Assembly (NCBI RefSeq): GCF_020085105.1
Contig: NC_058062.1
Location: 6,799,945-6,863,944 of the forward strand
Source: Siniperca chuatsi
Lineage: Eukaryota; Chordata; Actinopteri; Centrarchiformes; Sinipercidae
Length of the DNA: 64,000 nt
Direction of reading: 5' to 3'
This document shows positions 24,525 to 37,562 of the stretch, in pieces. Position numbers and translations under genes: made by a program. Positions within the stretch are counted from its first letter, which is position 1; each line of letters starts with the position of its first letter. The notes beneath the pieces were generated by a model. It worked only from the letters and a program-made list of their open reading frames with translations, was not told the DNA's origin and searched no databases.

Positions 24525-25409
24525 TAATGTAAAACAGACCTTTGTGTATCTGACTTTTAGCATGGTATCACCCTCCCACCCGGAGCAGTAATGATGTGTG
24601 TTTTGCTCTGCGATGCCGACTGTGAGGAGTTAGCGCTATAGAAAGGATTTCATCCCAGACTTGGCAGGGGAGGGTTTCTGGGTACGTAGAGAACAATCGA
24701 CTCTCCTTCGGTCCTGTCAGCCAGCAAACACAGAGAGCTGGCACACACTCAGTGGGAAAAGAGCGGGAGTGACAAGGGGGATGGACACACACATACACAT
24801 GGACACACACACACTCATATACACTTATGCCCATCCTTTCCTCACAGTACCAAAATGGGTTCTGATGATGCCACTGGGGATTGTGGGATGACTGGTTCTG
24901 CAAAGTGGATGGGAGGACCTCATGAAAATAGTCTGTAAAATGACCACAGTGTTAGCATGCTGTCAGACTAACAGACTGAAAGACAGAGAGGGATGTAGGG
25001 AGGGAGGAGAAAGAGGAAAGTCCAGACAGATAAAGAGAGGAAGAGACTGGCAAAGCAACATAATGTCTGCCATACATGCTCCTCTGCCAGGGAAAGCTCA
25101 CATGGTAATAAATGCGTAATGGTTTCTGTGTATGTTCAATATACACTCATGTGGGTAAAGTGTCTTGATTCTGCAGCTCTTTTGCTTTCTGTGTTTCTGA
25201 ATACATGTGGATGCAGGAGTGTAACTGCATGCTGTGTGTGCGTGCATGCATGTGCGCCTTTACGCGTGAGCAAGAATGAGGAGGAGGAGGAGGGGTTGGA
25301 GAGGAGGGTGAAGTGCGTTTGTGTGTGTGGAGGAGGACGAGGGCGGGGGTGCACGTTTAAATTCTGAGACATCTGTTCATTACAACTAGAGTGTGTTTAT
25401 TTTTATACA

Positions 25410-25500
25410 GCAAGCCACAAGCAGAGAGCTCGACTGGCACCGCTGGTTAATGTACCAGCACGCTACTACTGCATAGCAAATGAAATATTAACCGGCAGAC
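25410..25500. promoter_or_regulatory. Possible conserved noncoding element
   Basis: A non-repetitive block of balanced base composition, with TGGTTAATGTACCAG and AAATGAAATATTAACC, set between low-complexity stretches. It resembles a conserved noncoding element, but this is an impression from texture and would need alignment with other fish. Confidence 0.2.
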
Positions 25501-27914
25501 AGAAAGAATGAGGAGAGGAGCGAGGACAAAGCGAGAGAATGAGAAGAAATGATAAGATAACATGTGACAAAAATGCACACACACAGTGTCTCCACTCACG
25601 CACACCAAGTCCCCATTCTCATCTAATTAAGGAGAGACACAATCAACAGCTCATATTAGAAAGGCCTAGAAAACTACACTCTGCAGTATATGTGTTGTTG
25701 TGAGATAGAAAAGGAACATGAAACATTTCTAAAACAGGTGATGCTTTATGGAAACATTTCGCCATGCATGAAGATGTTTCTGTGTTGATCCTCTTCAAAC
25801 CAAATCAGAGCATCCTACTGCAATATACAACATCTAATGCAAACTGAAAGCAATGAAATATCTGTTCAAGCTACAGAGGAAACTGCAAAGCAACCAACAT
25901 CACATAGAATAAGCTAGGAAAGAACCAGAAGTTCAAACTTCAGTATGAAGGTCACTCCCTGTTTGGGGTACCTAGCTGCTTAAAAAGTGTTGAGTGAGGT
26001 TTAGGATGCCCCAGATGTGTCCACAGAACATTTTAGTAGGTCCTTTGTGTCCACGGTGGCATGTAACATTTGAAAACCTTGTTTGATCTTGTTTTATTTG
26101 TATATTCATCTGTCTATTTCAAGCGTAATACTTGGCCTTTAGTTAATGGATCAAATTGTATTGATATTATTTTTGTCCTATAACTTGGTTCCTGAGGTCT
26201 TCCTGGAATGTGTTTTAATATATGTGTTAGTATTTTAGTACAAGTATGTCTTTCATATGTGGTTCGTTGTGACCTGTCTGAATTGTTTTTGAAGTTTGTT
26301 TTTTTCTTTGCATGGTTGCCAAACTAGTTTCTTCCTAGGGGATTTATAAAGTGATCTACCTATCCATCGTGTCTAGAAGTGTAGCCAAGCTGCTCAGTGT
26401 GGAAACTGCTGAGGCCACAGTGTTTTAGTTTAGTGTTAAGGTCACTGTCCTGCTGCAAAGCCACAACTCTTGGCCTAGAGAGTGAACAGTAGCACCCTAA
26501 CACCCCTCCAATCATCATCAACAAGCCCCCCCCCCCCCAGACCCACCATTGCCCAGCCTCACTCCCATGCTCCCCTGGGACGGCCTGCTCTGGAATGCCG
26601 CTCATGGGGAAGAATCTTGCTGCAGGCACTCAATATGTCACACGTGTCTCAGAGAAAAGAGAGAGATAGAGAGGTGTGACAGGTATGGTGTAGTACTTTT
26701 ACAAGGCAATGACAGGTTGTCTGTGTCTATGTTTTCTATATGTGTGTGTTTGTGTGAATGTATGTGACAGATTTCCAGATTAAAGGTTTAAAGGGCTCAG
26801 ATTAAAAGGCTCAAGACACAGTGCCCTGCTCTGAGCAAAAGGGAATAAGGATGGAATTAACGTCTCCTCTGCACCAGCACATTAGCCATTCATTACCATG
26901 TGGTTGCACAATCAGTACCAGGCTGCCCCTCATTCCCCTCTGTGTTATTGCATTCATGAAAATGTTAACATGTCAGGATGTTTTGTTATTCATAGGCAAT
27001 TAGCAGGAGTATAGTTTAATTATCACTTATCATCAGGCAATTGTCACTTTTCCTCCATTTCTGTAACATTTTCAGGAATTTTAAAAAAATGCATGCACTG
27101 TCACAATATCACTTTGTATTTTTTATTTACACCTTGTAATGTTTGGATAGACAACAGATTTCTGATTTCTGCTACACAACAGTATGTCCTCCATTTTCAA
27201 AGTGCTGTATGTGAGATTTTTTTTAGATCAGTTGATCATTATTATATCAAGTTTGAGTGCTAAAAATAAACGCAGTCAAAGCCAAAAAGCTAGTGAGCCA
27301 CAACTGGCTCCCACACCGCACTGAACATCATGTCAGAAATCTGCAGGAACGCTATGAGGCATCAAACACGTGTACAGGTATCCCAACACAAGTTGGTCAG
27401 CGTATGGTTGGGTCTGGAGGTTAGAGGGTCACTTATATTGGGTAACCTGGTACTTGCAGTTTTTTTTCTGAGGTAAAAATTGCACACAACACTAGAACCA
27501 GCAGATAAATCTGTGTATGTAACATGGTTTAAGACTGCTTTGGGCAAATATTTATGGTTATATACATGAAGACTGGAAAGGAAAAAGTCACCATTGCCAA
27601 TTAAAAATACAGTGAGCCAAAGAAAAACTAAGTGGAAAATTAAAGAGTGGCTCTGTGAGAAATTACATGTGTAAAGTTGTTTACTAGCATTGGTTTTTAG
27701 TGCTAATATTTTAATATCACATAGCTTTGTCTACTGTAGATGTCTGTTTTCACTGAGCTCTGGATTTCTTTTTCCTTCTACGGTGGATGACATGCTTGTG
27801 CTATCCTTCTTGACTTTTCTTTATGACTCCTACTTTACTAAACTAAAAAGTGAGCAAGAAAAAAGAAAAAAAATCTCACATCCTCTCCAGTAAAGTTGAA
27901 GTGAAAACCATAAC

Positions 27915-28426
27915 TTAAAGCAGCTATAATCAATATTCTTATAATAACAATGTTTCAAATGATAATGTGAAAGGTGTCAGTCATAGTGATGAACCTACAG
28001 AGAATTATCACCAGACTCTTCAGCTCCCCTCAGCTTTACGGAGCTTTATGGTGAGTTTCAGCTCAGTGTTTAGCTGTCATAGTGTTGTGTTTAGCAGCAG
28101 CAGGGAGCTGTTTTTGGCAAAAAAGCTATAAAAACCCACTGTACACTACCTGCCCATCTCCAAACGACTATAGACATAGTTAGCCAGTAGCTGGTGAGCA
28201 TGGTGGAACATTTAGCAGCTAACAAGCCAGACATTTTCCTCTGCAGTTGGAATAGGCAAAAACAGAGCTAAAAGAGAGTGAATATTGGACTTAAGTTGGC
28301 TGGATGTGTTGCTGATTGCTAAAAAGTTTGCCATATCAACTTAAATGGTAATGATATGTCAATGTTGTGTCACAACTTGTTTCCACTGCCTCTAATTGAC
28401 AAAGAAAATGGTTATTGCAGATTTAA
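27915..28426. mobile_element. TTAA-flanked MITE (piggyBac-like target site), 512 bp
   Basis: The element is bounded by TTAA on both sides: TTAA-AGCAGCTATAATC at the left and GGTTATTGCAGAT-TTAA at the right. The reverse complement of the right end, ATCTGCAATAACC, is an imperfect match to the left end, so the termini are inverted repeats. I recognise the internal sequence (for example TGTTTAGCTGTCATAGTGTT) as an abundant acanthomorph interspersed repeat. There is no transposase, so it is nonautonomous. The TTAA duplication points to piggyBac-type mobilisation. Confidence 0.7.
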
Positions 28427-29459
28427 GAAGCAACATCCTTTGGTCCAGGAAGCAACAGGGTGTATTGGACATGTGGACTGAAATTTAAGAAACGCAGTAC
28501 CATGGTATGAAATACAGTCTACAAATCTTCTCAACAATTGCCTAATTTTATGAATATACTATGATGATGATAAATTGTCACCTTAAAGAAGATGAAATAC
28601 CTCATACAGAATAACATGTCTAATTCATTATGGCATGGCACAACTCTCAACTGCAAACTTTTCCATGTCTTCTGTGTGACTCGCTGTGCCAAGAGAGATG
28701 TGAAGACATGGATTGACACACCATCTCTCCTCCAAAGCCTTCCTCCTCAGCCTTGCCAGATTAAGGGATTACCAGGCAAGGCGAGCGCTAAAGCTGGCTA
28801 ATTCTCACCCAAGCACAGAGAGCTAAGGCTACCCAGAGCCCCGCAGAGCCCCTCTCTCCTCAGAGCAGCTGTGTGGTAGAAGGAGGGACGGTGCTGCTTC
28901 CCTCTGAGGAGCCGGAGAAAAAGAGAGAAATCAAAGCATCATTCACTCACTTTTCTCCTTATGGCACGCACAACCTTTTGTCAATTAGACCAGTAATGGT
29001 TCAGACACAACCAAACTTTAGTACACTCTGTGTATATCATGAACTGTCAAATATAAACTTTTCTTTTCATTCTTCTTCCTGTGAATTTCATATTTAATGA
29101 TTTATATCAATTTTATAATTTTTTTAATATATCCTACCATTACATGCTGCTACAATGGACGACGTTCAAAAAATCGTCAAATAATCCTCAAAGTTTTAAT
29201 GAGATGAGGCTAATCAAATTAAATGGAACCGATCCAATCTCTGTACAAAATTAAGATCCTAAGTGATAATGTGATTATCTTTTGCACTTATAGTGATCAG
29301 GATCCATCTAATGTCAGAGGTAGTTCACACTGATTTGTCACCTGTAACACTAACATAATAAGATTTTTTCATTTTTTCATGATTTGACCAGTGATGTAGA
29401 GAGGATAAACCCACCCCCACTTCCAAAGGCTTTGGAAGGGATTTTACCTACATTAGTTT

Positions 29460-29493
29460 GCTGCTGTGACAGGTACGCTGCTGTGACAGGTAC
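29460..29493. repeat. Perfect 17-bp tandem duplication
   Basis: GCTGCTGTGACAGGTAC occurs twice, back to back. Confidence 0.9.
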
Positions 29494-30929
29494 ATAATAC
29501 TACTGAATTAAACCACTATAAACCATCTACGCCAGCACTTTACAACAATATTTACTACTTCAGTTGGACAAAGGTTGGAAATTTGGTGGGCCACAAAGGC
29601 AGACAATGAGGCGCGGGAAGATTTCCCAACAGTGTTCCATCACAAACACACACCAATTCATCTTAAGTTTCGGTGCACTTTGGAGACCGAAAGCAAGCAA
29701 ACGACATCCATCTCAGTTCATGTATGGTAAACAAGAGGACAGGCAATGAAAGAGAGGGATAAAGACAGAGGAAGAGAGGGGCCATGGTTTGGGCGCATGC
29801 TCTCCACAGGCAGAGGACAATGCAGAGCTGGCAGAGTCGGTGCCTCGTGCCAGAGGGAATAGAGTGCCACATGGTGCCCCTTATGAGCAGGGCCAGCCTG
29901 GAGGGGGATGTGGACCACAATGCATGTACGCGTGTGTATTTGTGTCTGCTTTTGTGCATGCACATGTACATACATGTGTATGCAACCGTCCATACATATC
30001 GGATCTAAAGGTGTAGAGACAAGAAAGATGTAGCTTCAAGTTTTGGGTGTAATATATGTAGATTCATGTGTGTATTAGAGTGTAAAACTGGTAGTGTGAG
30101 TGCGTGTGTTTATGTGAAGGGGGGGTAGAGAGAGGTGGGGCACAGGGTGTGTGTGTGTGTGGGGGGGTCCCAGTTCCCTTTTGCATCTTAAATTCCTCAA
30201 CATCTGTTCAACCCTGCTCTGTGGTAGTAGCAACGGGTTGTGATGTCTGTGTGTATGTGTGTATACATGTTTGTGTGTGTGTGTACGGGTGCATATGTGT
30301 ATCTGTGTGTGTTGAGTGTTTGTGTCTGTCTACATATGTGCATGCTCTGCTGAAGGTGCTGGTTGTTACCCGCACCTTAATTAGAAGGAGACAGAGACTC
30401 ATTTTCAACAATACTTGCAGGTAATGTGAAGTGCTCACAGTGAATACAAAAAGAGACCCATTCACCTCCAAAAGCTGCAATATCTCCTGTGCTCCCAGGA
30501 ATGTGACCCAAATTACATATCAAGTTCAATGCACAACCATAATGCATGTTGCAAGTTGCCCTGTCAGAAATATAACAACACTGAAATGTTCCCCTCATCA
30601 AACATAGAGGAAAGAACAAGGACTGTGGCTGAAGCAGGCCAACATATGAACCAAGTAGGTCAACCTAAATGGCTCAGGAGTGTGTCCTAGCTAGCGTTGG
30701 TACGCCTGAGTGCATTTAGCAAAGTCTTCTAGCACAGATTTGAAGAAGTCAACAAGAGACGTGGGTTAGCATTAGCATGCGCACCTATGAATGTGGAATG
30801 ACAAAGATTTTTTAAATGAAATATGTAGGTCCTGTGTGCCATTTCCTGAGTGAGAGCAACAAGATTTTTAAAGCGCGAACATATACAGCCCTAGGGCTTG
30901 TCAGTGATGAAAAGTATGGTACAACATTG

Positions 30930-31832
30930 AGGTGCCGTTACCATTCTTTAGTATTTCAATTTTATGCTTCTTTACATTACTACTCCACTACATTTTAGGA
31001 AGAAAAACTACACTTTTTACATCACTACATTCATTTGACACTGCAGCTAAAGTTAATTACTTTGCATATTAAGATATTATATCAAAATCATAACATCATC
31101 TTAAAAGTATGATGCATTGTTATAAATTAGATAAAATTAGCTCCACTTCAACCCACTACAACATTAAAACACAGCCTACACATTAACTAATCAGTAATAG
31201 TAAATTTTCCTGATACTTATGTACTTTTAGTTAAAGGTGGGGTATGCAATTCTAATCCAGTATACGTCTTTTTGTCAAATTCAGCAAATATCTCCTCACG
31301 ATCCGCTAGCTGTCCGTTCAGTGTGCACACTGAAAAAAAATCCTTTGTACACAGAACTGACAAAGCGGCTCGAACAGAGCCACACAACACTATTCCACCC
31401 ATTCCAGCCATGATTTGTGTGTCAGGTAAACTTAAATTACCCATGGACATTCAGCTTGCCAAGATATGCTGTTATTGTCATGTTTGCTATAGTAGCAGGA
31501 GAGTCATGAGTATCGCTGTCTGGAGCTGGTTTGCTGGCTCTGGGAAACCATCTTGTCCTCTCTGGCTTTTAGCTTTGCAGCAGAAACTGTAGCAACAGTT
31601 TGCTAACCCACAACCTAGTAGCTAAGCTAACCCACAACCTAGCTAATGTTAGTTATATTACTTGCTGTGTCGTTGTTCACTCTCTATATCATGGTATTTG
31701 TCATGGTATTAGATTTCTTCAGAATCGCATACCCCACCTTTAAGTCAAGCTTTAAATGCAGGAGTGGTATTGTGACTTACTTAAGGCAAGGCAAGTTTAT
31801 TTAAGTAAAGGATGTAAACACTTCTTCCACTA
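30930..31832 (+). repeat. Teleost interspersed repeat (CTCCACTACAT family), copy 2, split by a MITE
   Basis: The left part (30930-31230) has ACTACTCCACTACATTTTAG and a GCAGCTAAAGTTAATTAC block that parallel copy 1 at 8430-8660. The right part (31744-31832) ends TTAAGTAAAGGATGTAAACA-CTTCTTCCAC, which I recognise as the usual terminus of this family. The two halves are interrupted at 31231-31743 by a TTAA-flanked MITE. A short GGCAAGGCAAGTTTATTT insertion lies in the right part near 31785. Confidence 0.65.
31231..31743. mobile_element. TTAA-flanked MITE with 19-bp inverted termini (piggyBac-like)
   Basis: The left end reads TTAAAGGTGGGGTATGCAAT and the reverse complement of the right end reads TTAAAGGTGGGGTATGCGAT, one mismatch in twenty. 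TTAA is duplicated at both edges, the hallmark of piggyBac-class insertion. The 505-bp interior encodes no transposase, so it is a nonautonomous MITE. It sits inside an older interspersed repeat, and includes a near-duplicated CTAACCCACAACCTAG near 31600-31650. Confidence 0.85.
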
Positions 31833-32707
31833 CTTCCTGTCTGTATCAGAGGCAGATACATGAAGCACAGAAACAGCACACACACACCCGTGACCTCTTT
31901 GACAGACACTATCCATTCAGCACCCCTCACTAACCCGGTGCCAGTCTCATGCCACCTTGATGCCAAGCCTGCCAAACTTATGTCACATCAGAGCAGACCC
32001 TGTGTCAACTCCTCACAGTACATATGCCAACCTGATGCCCTCCACATGCCAACCTCATGCTACATCGGTGGCAATCCTCAGACAACAATATGCCAATGGT
32101 GGACCTCTGCTTGGCCCACTGTGCAACTCCCTCGGCAGCGGGCACCGGGAGACACTGTATGGAAGTGGAAAAGGTCAAAAGTTGCTAATGAATTAGGGTT
32201 CAAAGACAAATCTGTCGTTTTGGTTCTTCTTCAGTGGATGCAATTAGCAGCGAAATCCTGCTCCCAAGCCCTGCTTAAGCTCTAATCTCAGAGTCTGTGG
32301 GTTCCTTCCAGTCTGCCTGTCTACCAGCCTGTCTCCCACCAAACCCCCTCACCTCTGTCTCTCCCTCTCTCTCCTGATGCCTGCTGGCACTTTGGGAGCA
32401 ATGCCCCTCCAACCAACAACACCCCCCCCCCCCCAATCCTCCAATCCTCCCCTCCCTCTCTCCTCCTCCCCCTCTGGATGCCAGCCGACGGCCCTCACAG
32501 TGTGGCACGCCATCTGCTGCCGCCCGCCCCGGCAACCCATCCACCCCTCCCCTCCTCGCTAACTCCACCCCCCCACCCCTGCAGACAGCAGCTACCCACA
32601 ATCCCCCTCTGCCTCAGCCACGCGGCGCATAGAACAGGAGGCTTTCGCACAGATCACTTCACCCCCCGATGCCCCTGCAGAAAGGAGGAAGCTGAGGAAG
32701 CTGGGGA

Positions 32708-32709
<2 letters not shown>

Positions 32710-32750
<41 letters not shown>

Positions 32751-32765
32751 AGTGTGTGTGTGTGT
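32710..32765. repeat. (TG)n microsatellite
   Basis: TG tract interrupted once by TGAGAG. Confidence 0.95.
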
Positions 32766-33539
32766 GGGGGCTTACAGACAGAGTAGTCAAGCTTTTAGTT
32801 CTGCGTGTAAATAAAAACAACACACATATTGTAGAGGCAAACACACATGCACACTATAAAACACATGGTACTTCCACTTCATTTTTGGTTTCGTGCTGAA
32901 CATGCATTTGCATTCAGAAGTTATCTGTTTAAACACACACATACAGTTTTTTTTAGTTTTTTGGTTGATGTACATGCCCACACACACATCTCTCTCTCTT
33001 TCTCATATACACATATACACACATATACACAAGTACCACTATTTGGCTTCCTACTTAAAGGGCCAATCAGTATGTTTTTGGACAATATTACAGATAAAGA
33101 AAAGTTTGACATATAGATGCAAAAAACATTTTTGTCTTAGACTTTTGTCTATTAAAAGGTCAGAAACTTTATAGGAATTAGAATATGTTCCTGTCTTGTG
33201 TGTTCAGTTTTGGTGTTGGGGTGACGTTTTCATTTGCATTTGGATCATCATGCCTTTAATATACAGGTATGTTTAAAATCTTTAAAATCTAGATGTTCTC
33301 ACTCTCATACACACACACAATACTTATAGTTATATTTTTGCTGAACACACAAGAATACATGATGTCTTGCCACAGGGGTAGCTGACATGACGGCGAATCA
33401 TAAAGGCTCTCTATGGATGCACACGCTGCTGCTGTTGTTTGGGATCTGATGGTGGCTTTGTGGCAGTGCTCTGTGATCACCGTTTAGTTTTGAAAAAGAG
33501 AGAGAAATAAGATGAGAGACATCAAACTATAGCAGGAAC

Positions 33540-33546
<7 letters not shown>

Positions 33547-33597
<51 letters not shown>

Positions 33598-33614
33598 CAG
33601 AGAGAGAGAGAGAG
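33547..33614. repeat. (GA)n microsatellite
   Basis: GA tract with an internal (GAGACA)n stretch; a purine/pyrimidine mirror sequence. Confidence 0.95.
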
Positions 33615-34221
33615 CAATGCTCCATCCACACATTGTGGTGGCTGGCACTCTATCCATCAATGAGCGCAACATTAACTCTCTGGATCAGAACCAACATCCC
33701 CAGATCTCTCGCCATCTCTCTTGCCCTCCCCTCACTCTGCTAAATACACACACCAACACATACACACACACCATTAGTATTCCACTGCCATCCATGAAAA
33801 ACCTCAACATCCACCTCTCTACCTTCCTCTCACTCACACCAAGAGCCTATTGTATTCTGTATTCATCCCAAACTCTCCTACTCTGTTGAGAATCAAAAAG
33901 ATATTTTTATATTTTAGATGGTTGTTGAGTTTCTTTCTCTTCATCTTTACACACCTTCACCACCTAAACAGATAACCTCCTCAGCCTCTCTGATGTCTGG
34001 TTTGTCTCAATTCACCTCCTCTTTTCTCCTCTCCAGATCTCCTCTCTGCTGAGCCGCCTGATCCGCTCCTCTCTTTGTCTCTCTCCCAGTTGGTGTTAAT
34101 AATTTAACTACTGAGTTGCTGCAGAGCTGGCTCACATCCAGGCCTCAGATTGGCACTGTCTGTCTATTTATGACACTGTGTGGCGGCGCACATGTGTGGG
34201 ATGTGCAAGAGTGAGAAGAGG

Positions 34222-34222
<1 letters not shown>

Positions 34223-34260
<38 letters not shown>
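34223..34260. repeat. (TG)19 microsatellite
   Basis: Uninterrupted TG tract. Confidence 0.95.
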
Positions 34261-34262
<2 letters not shown>

Positions 34263-36567
34263 ATGTGTTTCCCTATTAGACTTCAGCCAATAGCAAATTA
34301 GCCTCCAAAGCCACAAGACTGGTCGCCTAAGTTGAAGTTAGAGAGATGTGTGTTATAAACCCTGATTCTTCCTTCTCACTGTAAGACTGGATTATTTAAC
34401 TTAAAATTCACACAACGTGGTTTGTAATAGTGTGGTGAATGGGACACTCAGTCGATAGCCAATCACAATAATGTAATTGTGCTATTAGCTGAATGTCTAC
34501 TGAACTTTCAGGTTATGTTTAGTATGATGTAATAGTAGTGGGTGTGATGATATTTTTTCTCAGACCTCCTGCTAAGTATACTGAAAATGACTTAATGTTT
34601 TAAAATAACATGGCTGACAAACTATCAGTTATTGTTTTACAACCTAAATATTCATCTTAAATACTTTTTGTTGTGTTAAAATGTGATTATGTAAATTATA
34701 TTCTTAGCTGTACTCTTCCCCTCAACCTAACAGATGAAGTGGAAACAGGGGCTTCAAATCAAAAAGAACATTTCTGGTACAAGAGGAATAAAAAGCGGAA
34801 GCAGAAAGACACAATAAGGTGCCATTATTTTGTAACAAACAAGATCAACAAATCTGCTAAATCTAGGATTTCAATATGCAAAGGACAGTGGTGTTATTTG
34901 TTTTTAGAGGAAAAGGATGAATGCAATTAGAATATTTTTTGTTGACTGACATGAATAAATATTTTAAACGGTTCCCTCCCTTCACTAAAAGATGTTTCAA
35001 AATTGTGTAGAGATGTAACTTGTTTCTAATTTTACCACAGAAATAAGCACCTATTTAAATTAAAAATGCATCACTTCATTCTGTCAAGACTCACCGTGAT
35101 AATCTCAACAACCATTTTCCCAAATCCATTTCCTCACATTACCTGAAAACACTCTACACTTAACAGATTCAGCTGGACTGAAAAAAGACGTGACATTTCC
35201 AAAGCAAGTGTGTGACACGGTGTGAATCTCGATGCCACCTCCCACACCTCTCACCCTCCTACAATCCTACCCACAAGAGATCTCTGCTGGGTAAAATCAG
35301 TGCAAGCAGCTCACGACATTCATTTATTCATCCCTGGTATCATCAATCATCCTTAGAATCAGCAGTCATCATTTTTTTAACATCAGTTATTTAATCGAAT
35401 AGTAAACAAAATGTTTAAGTGCATTTCCTCAGGGCGTTTTTTTACTTAAATGAGAATTGTAGACTTTTTTGGATGTAATTGTTGCCTTATTTAGTTTGTT
35501 TACATTGCTTTATACTTTTACACTTAATTTTATCTTCTGGTGCCTTCTCTAAAGTGTAACCAACAAATTAGGATTATTTTCATTTGTTTTGTTTACTTCC
35601 AATGCATCTGCCAAAGTCTTAAAATATCTGTTCACTTGCAACACTGGTGTGGTGAATGAATGGGTTGATGCAGCGTTAAGGCCTTCACTGGAATTCATAG
35701 TAAATAGACATATGCAAAGCCGCCTACCGCTCCACCTTATCTAAATCTGATATTTCATATGGGCCTTTCACACTTGCCGGAAAACATAAACACACTACGA
35801 ATGATTGCATGCACACAGAACCTGCACTGTCATTAATTTCAGAGATGGAGGGAGGTCAGTGTACCAGACGGTGTTTGTGTGTCTATGTGCAAGCATGTGT
35901 GCAGGCTCGCATGGCAGTAGATGTGTGCTCACATGTATGTGAGTGTGCATGTCAATGGGGGAGGGAAACATGCATGTGCACACACACACACCGGTGTTGA
36001 CAGGTGGCTGTGGTAAAGAGGTGGTCCCTGAGCTGGGGTCTGCCTGTCTCTGGCTGAGAGAGAGAGGAATAAAAAGCTCCCAGCAGCTGTCGCCCTAATT
36101 CCTCTAACACGGTGCTTGTGCTCTGATTAGAAAACAGATCTGGCCTCTAATTTACTCCTGACACCAACTAATGCTCTATATCTCAATCGCTCCGTCCCCA
36201 CTCGCCACTGGCCTGCCTGGCTGGACACACACCTAGTGACTCAGAAGGATAAGAGACATGCAGGTATAAAACACAACAGGTACGCAAAACAACAGAGAGC
36301 CATGAAATCCTTATCTGGTATCATCTCGACATATCACGCTCAGACACACTGCTATTCAGATATGGAACTGGATTGTTCTTCTCCTCAGGCTGCAAAACAA
36401 ATAACCAGGCCTGAAGAGTCAAGTGTGTTGCTTCACGACAGCCTGAGTTGTCAAACTCCTGTATGTAAAACCATTGCCTGAGAAAATGTCAAACTCTTGC
36501 TCCAAAATTACTTGTGAAACGAACCAATGACCAAAACAAACCAATGGCTGAAAATGTTCCTTTAAAG

Positions 36568-36900
36568 CAGTGGTTCCTAACCATTTTTGTTTGTAACACC
36601 TTAAAATAAAGCTATGTCTACTTTCAATCCTTAATCAGTTGTGTATGTCTACAGGTTGATTTTTTCTTCTCTGATTGTTTTACATAAATCATCTTTAGAG
36701 GCCTGAAGAGAACAAATTATCCAGTAATGCCTAAGCCAAGATTAGAAAAAGAATTCTGAGAAAAATGCATTATCAGCTTGATCTTTGTTTTAAATTATAA
36801 TGGTTAAAAACAGTGACACCAAAGCTGAAACACAGACATCATAAGTGTATTACAAGGTTATTAAACTTATGTTACATCAGCGCATGTGTGGAAGTCAAAA
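36568..36900 (+). mobile_element. Nonautonomous hAT-like fragment
   Basis: The sequence begins CAGTGGTTCCTAACCATTTT, matching the CAGTGGTTCYCAACC terminus of Charlie-type hAT elements. It is followed by sequence I recognise from teleost copies (AGAGGCCTGAAGAGAACAAA). No right terminus was found and the 3' limit is approximate. Confidence 0.5.
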
Positions 36901-37220
36901 TAGTTTTAACGATGTAGGTCTTGACAAATTAATTCCAGGTTTTGTGTTAGGAAAAGCACTCTGGGATTCTGTTGATTTTCCTGAGAGTTTTATCAAAACC
37001 ATTCTGAAAAATAACTGATAGTATAGCACTATTCCCAGCCCTCATTTTATTCTACAACCTTTATCCGTGGTTCCTACCCAGAGGTTATACACAAGATACA
37101 TTTTAAGGCGTTGCAAAATAAAGGTAAGTAAAGAAAGGGGGGGGGGGGCACTCTTTGGTTGAAGTTATCCAAACTAGGGTTGACAACCCTAGAGTATGAT
37201 CCTCTTCTGAGAAATTCCTG

Positions 37221-37254
37221 TATCTGAATCAGAATCAGAAATACTTTATTGATA
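37221..37254 (-). mobile_element. Inverted L2-type LINE 3' end
   Basis: On the minus strand this reads TATCAATAAAGTATTTCTGA followed by TTCTGATTC, the same AATAAAG-plus-TTCTGA tail that ends the plus-strand LINE at 38698. It is therefore a second, severely truncated copy in opposite orientation about 310 bp upstream of that LINE. Confidence 0.6.
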
Positions 37255-37562
37255 ACATAGTTGCATATATAAAAGTTGAAGTGAACGAGTGAGAGAGTGT
37301 AAAGTGATGTTAAGTACTGCCAGTTTTCATGCCAGCGGAGGAGGATAGGCTGGCTGGGTGTCTGGGTGCCGTGACATGGTTGGCCCAGCAGGGGGCAGAG
37401 GTGTGATGCAGGGAGTGGGAGTTGACAGCTCAGTGTCACACTGCACACAGGGTGTCACCTCACCAGGCTGGGAGAGAGAGGGGGAGAAAGTAGACAGGGA
37501 GTCAGAGAAAAAGGTGAGAGATCTATCTCAATTTGTATGTGTGTGTCTGTGTGTTAGTGATC

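Noticed and set aside
32275-32601. Gly/Arg-rich minus-strand frame of 108 codons
   Set aside because: Arises from C-rich low-complexity DNA with a CCCCCCC run; no family resemblance.
36010-36040. GTGGTCCCTGAGCTGGGGTC resembling an hAT terminus
   Set aside because: The surrounding sequence does not continue as an hAT element and may instead be ordinary unique DNA; similarity is short.
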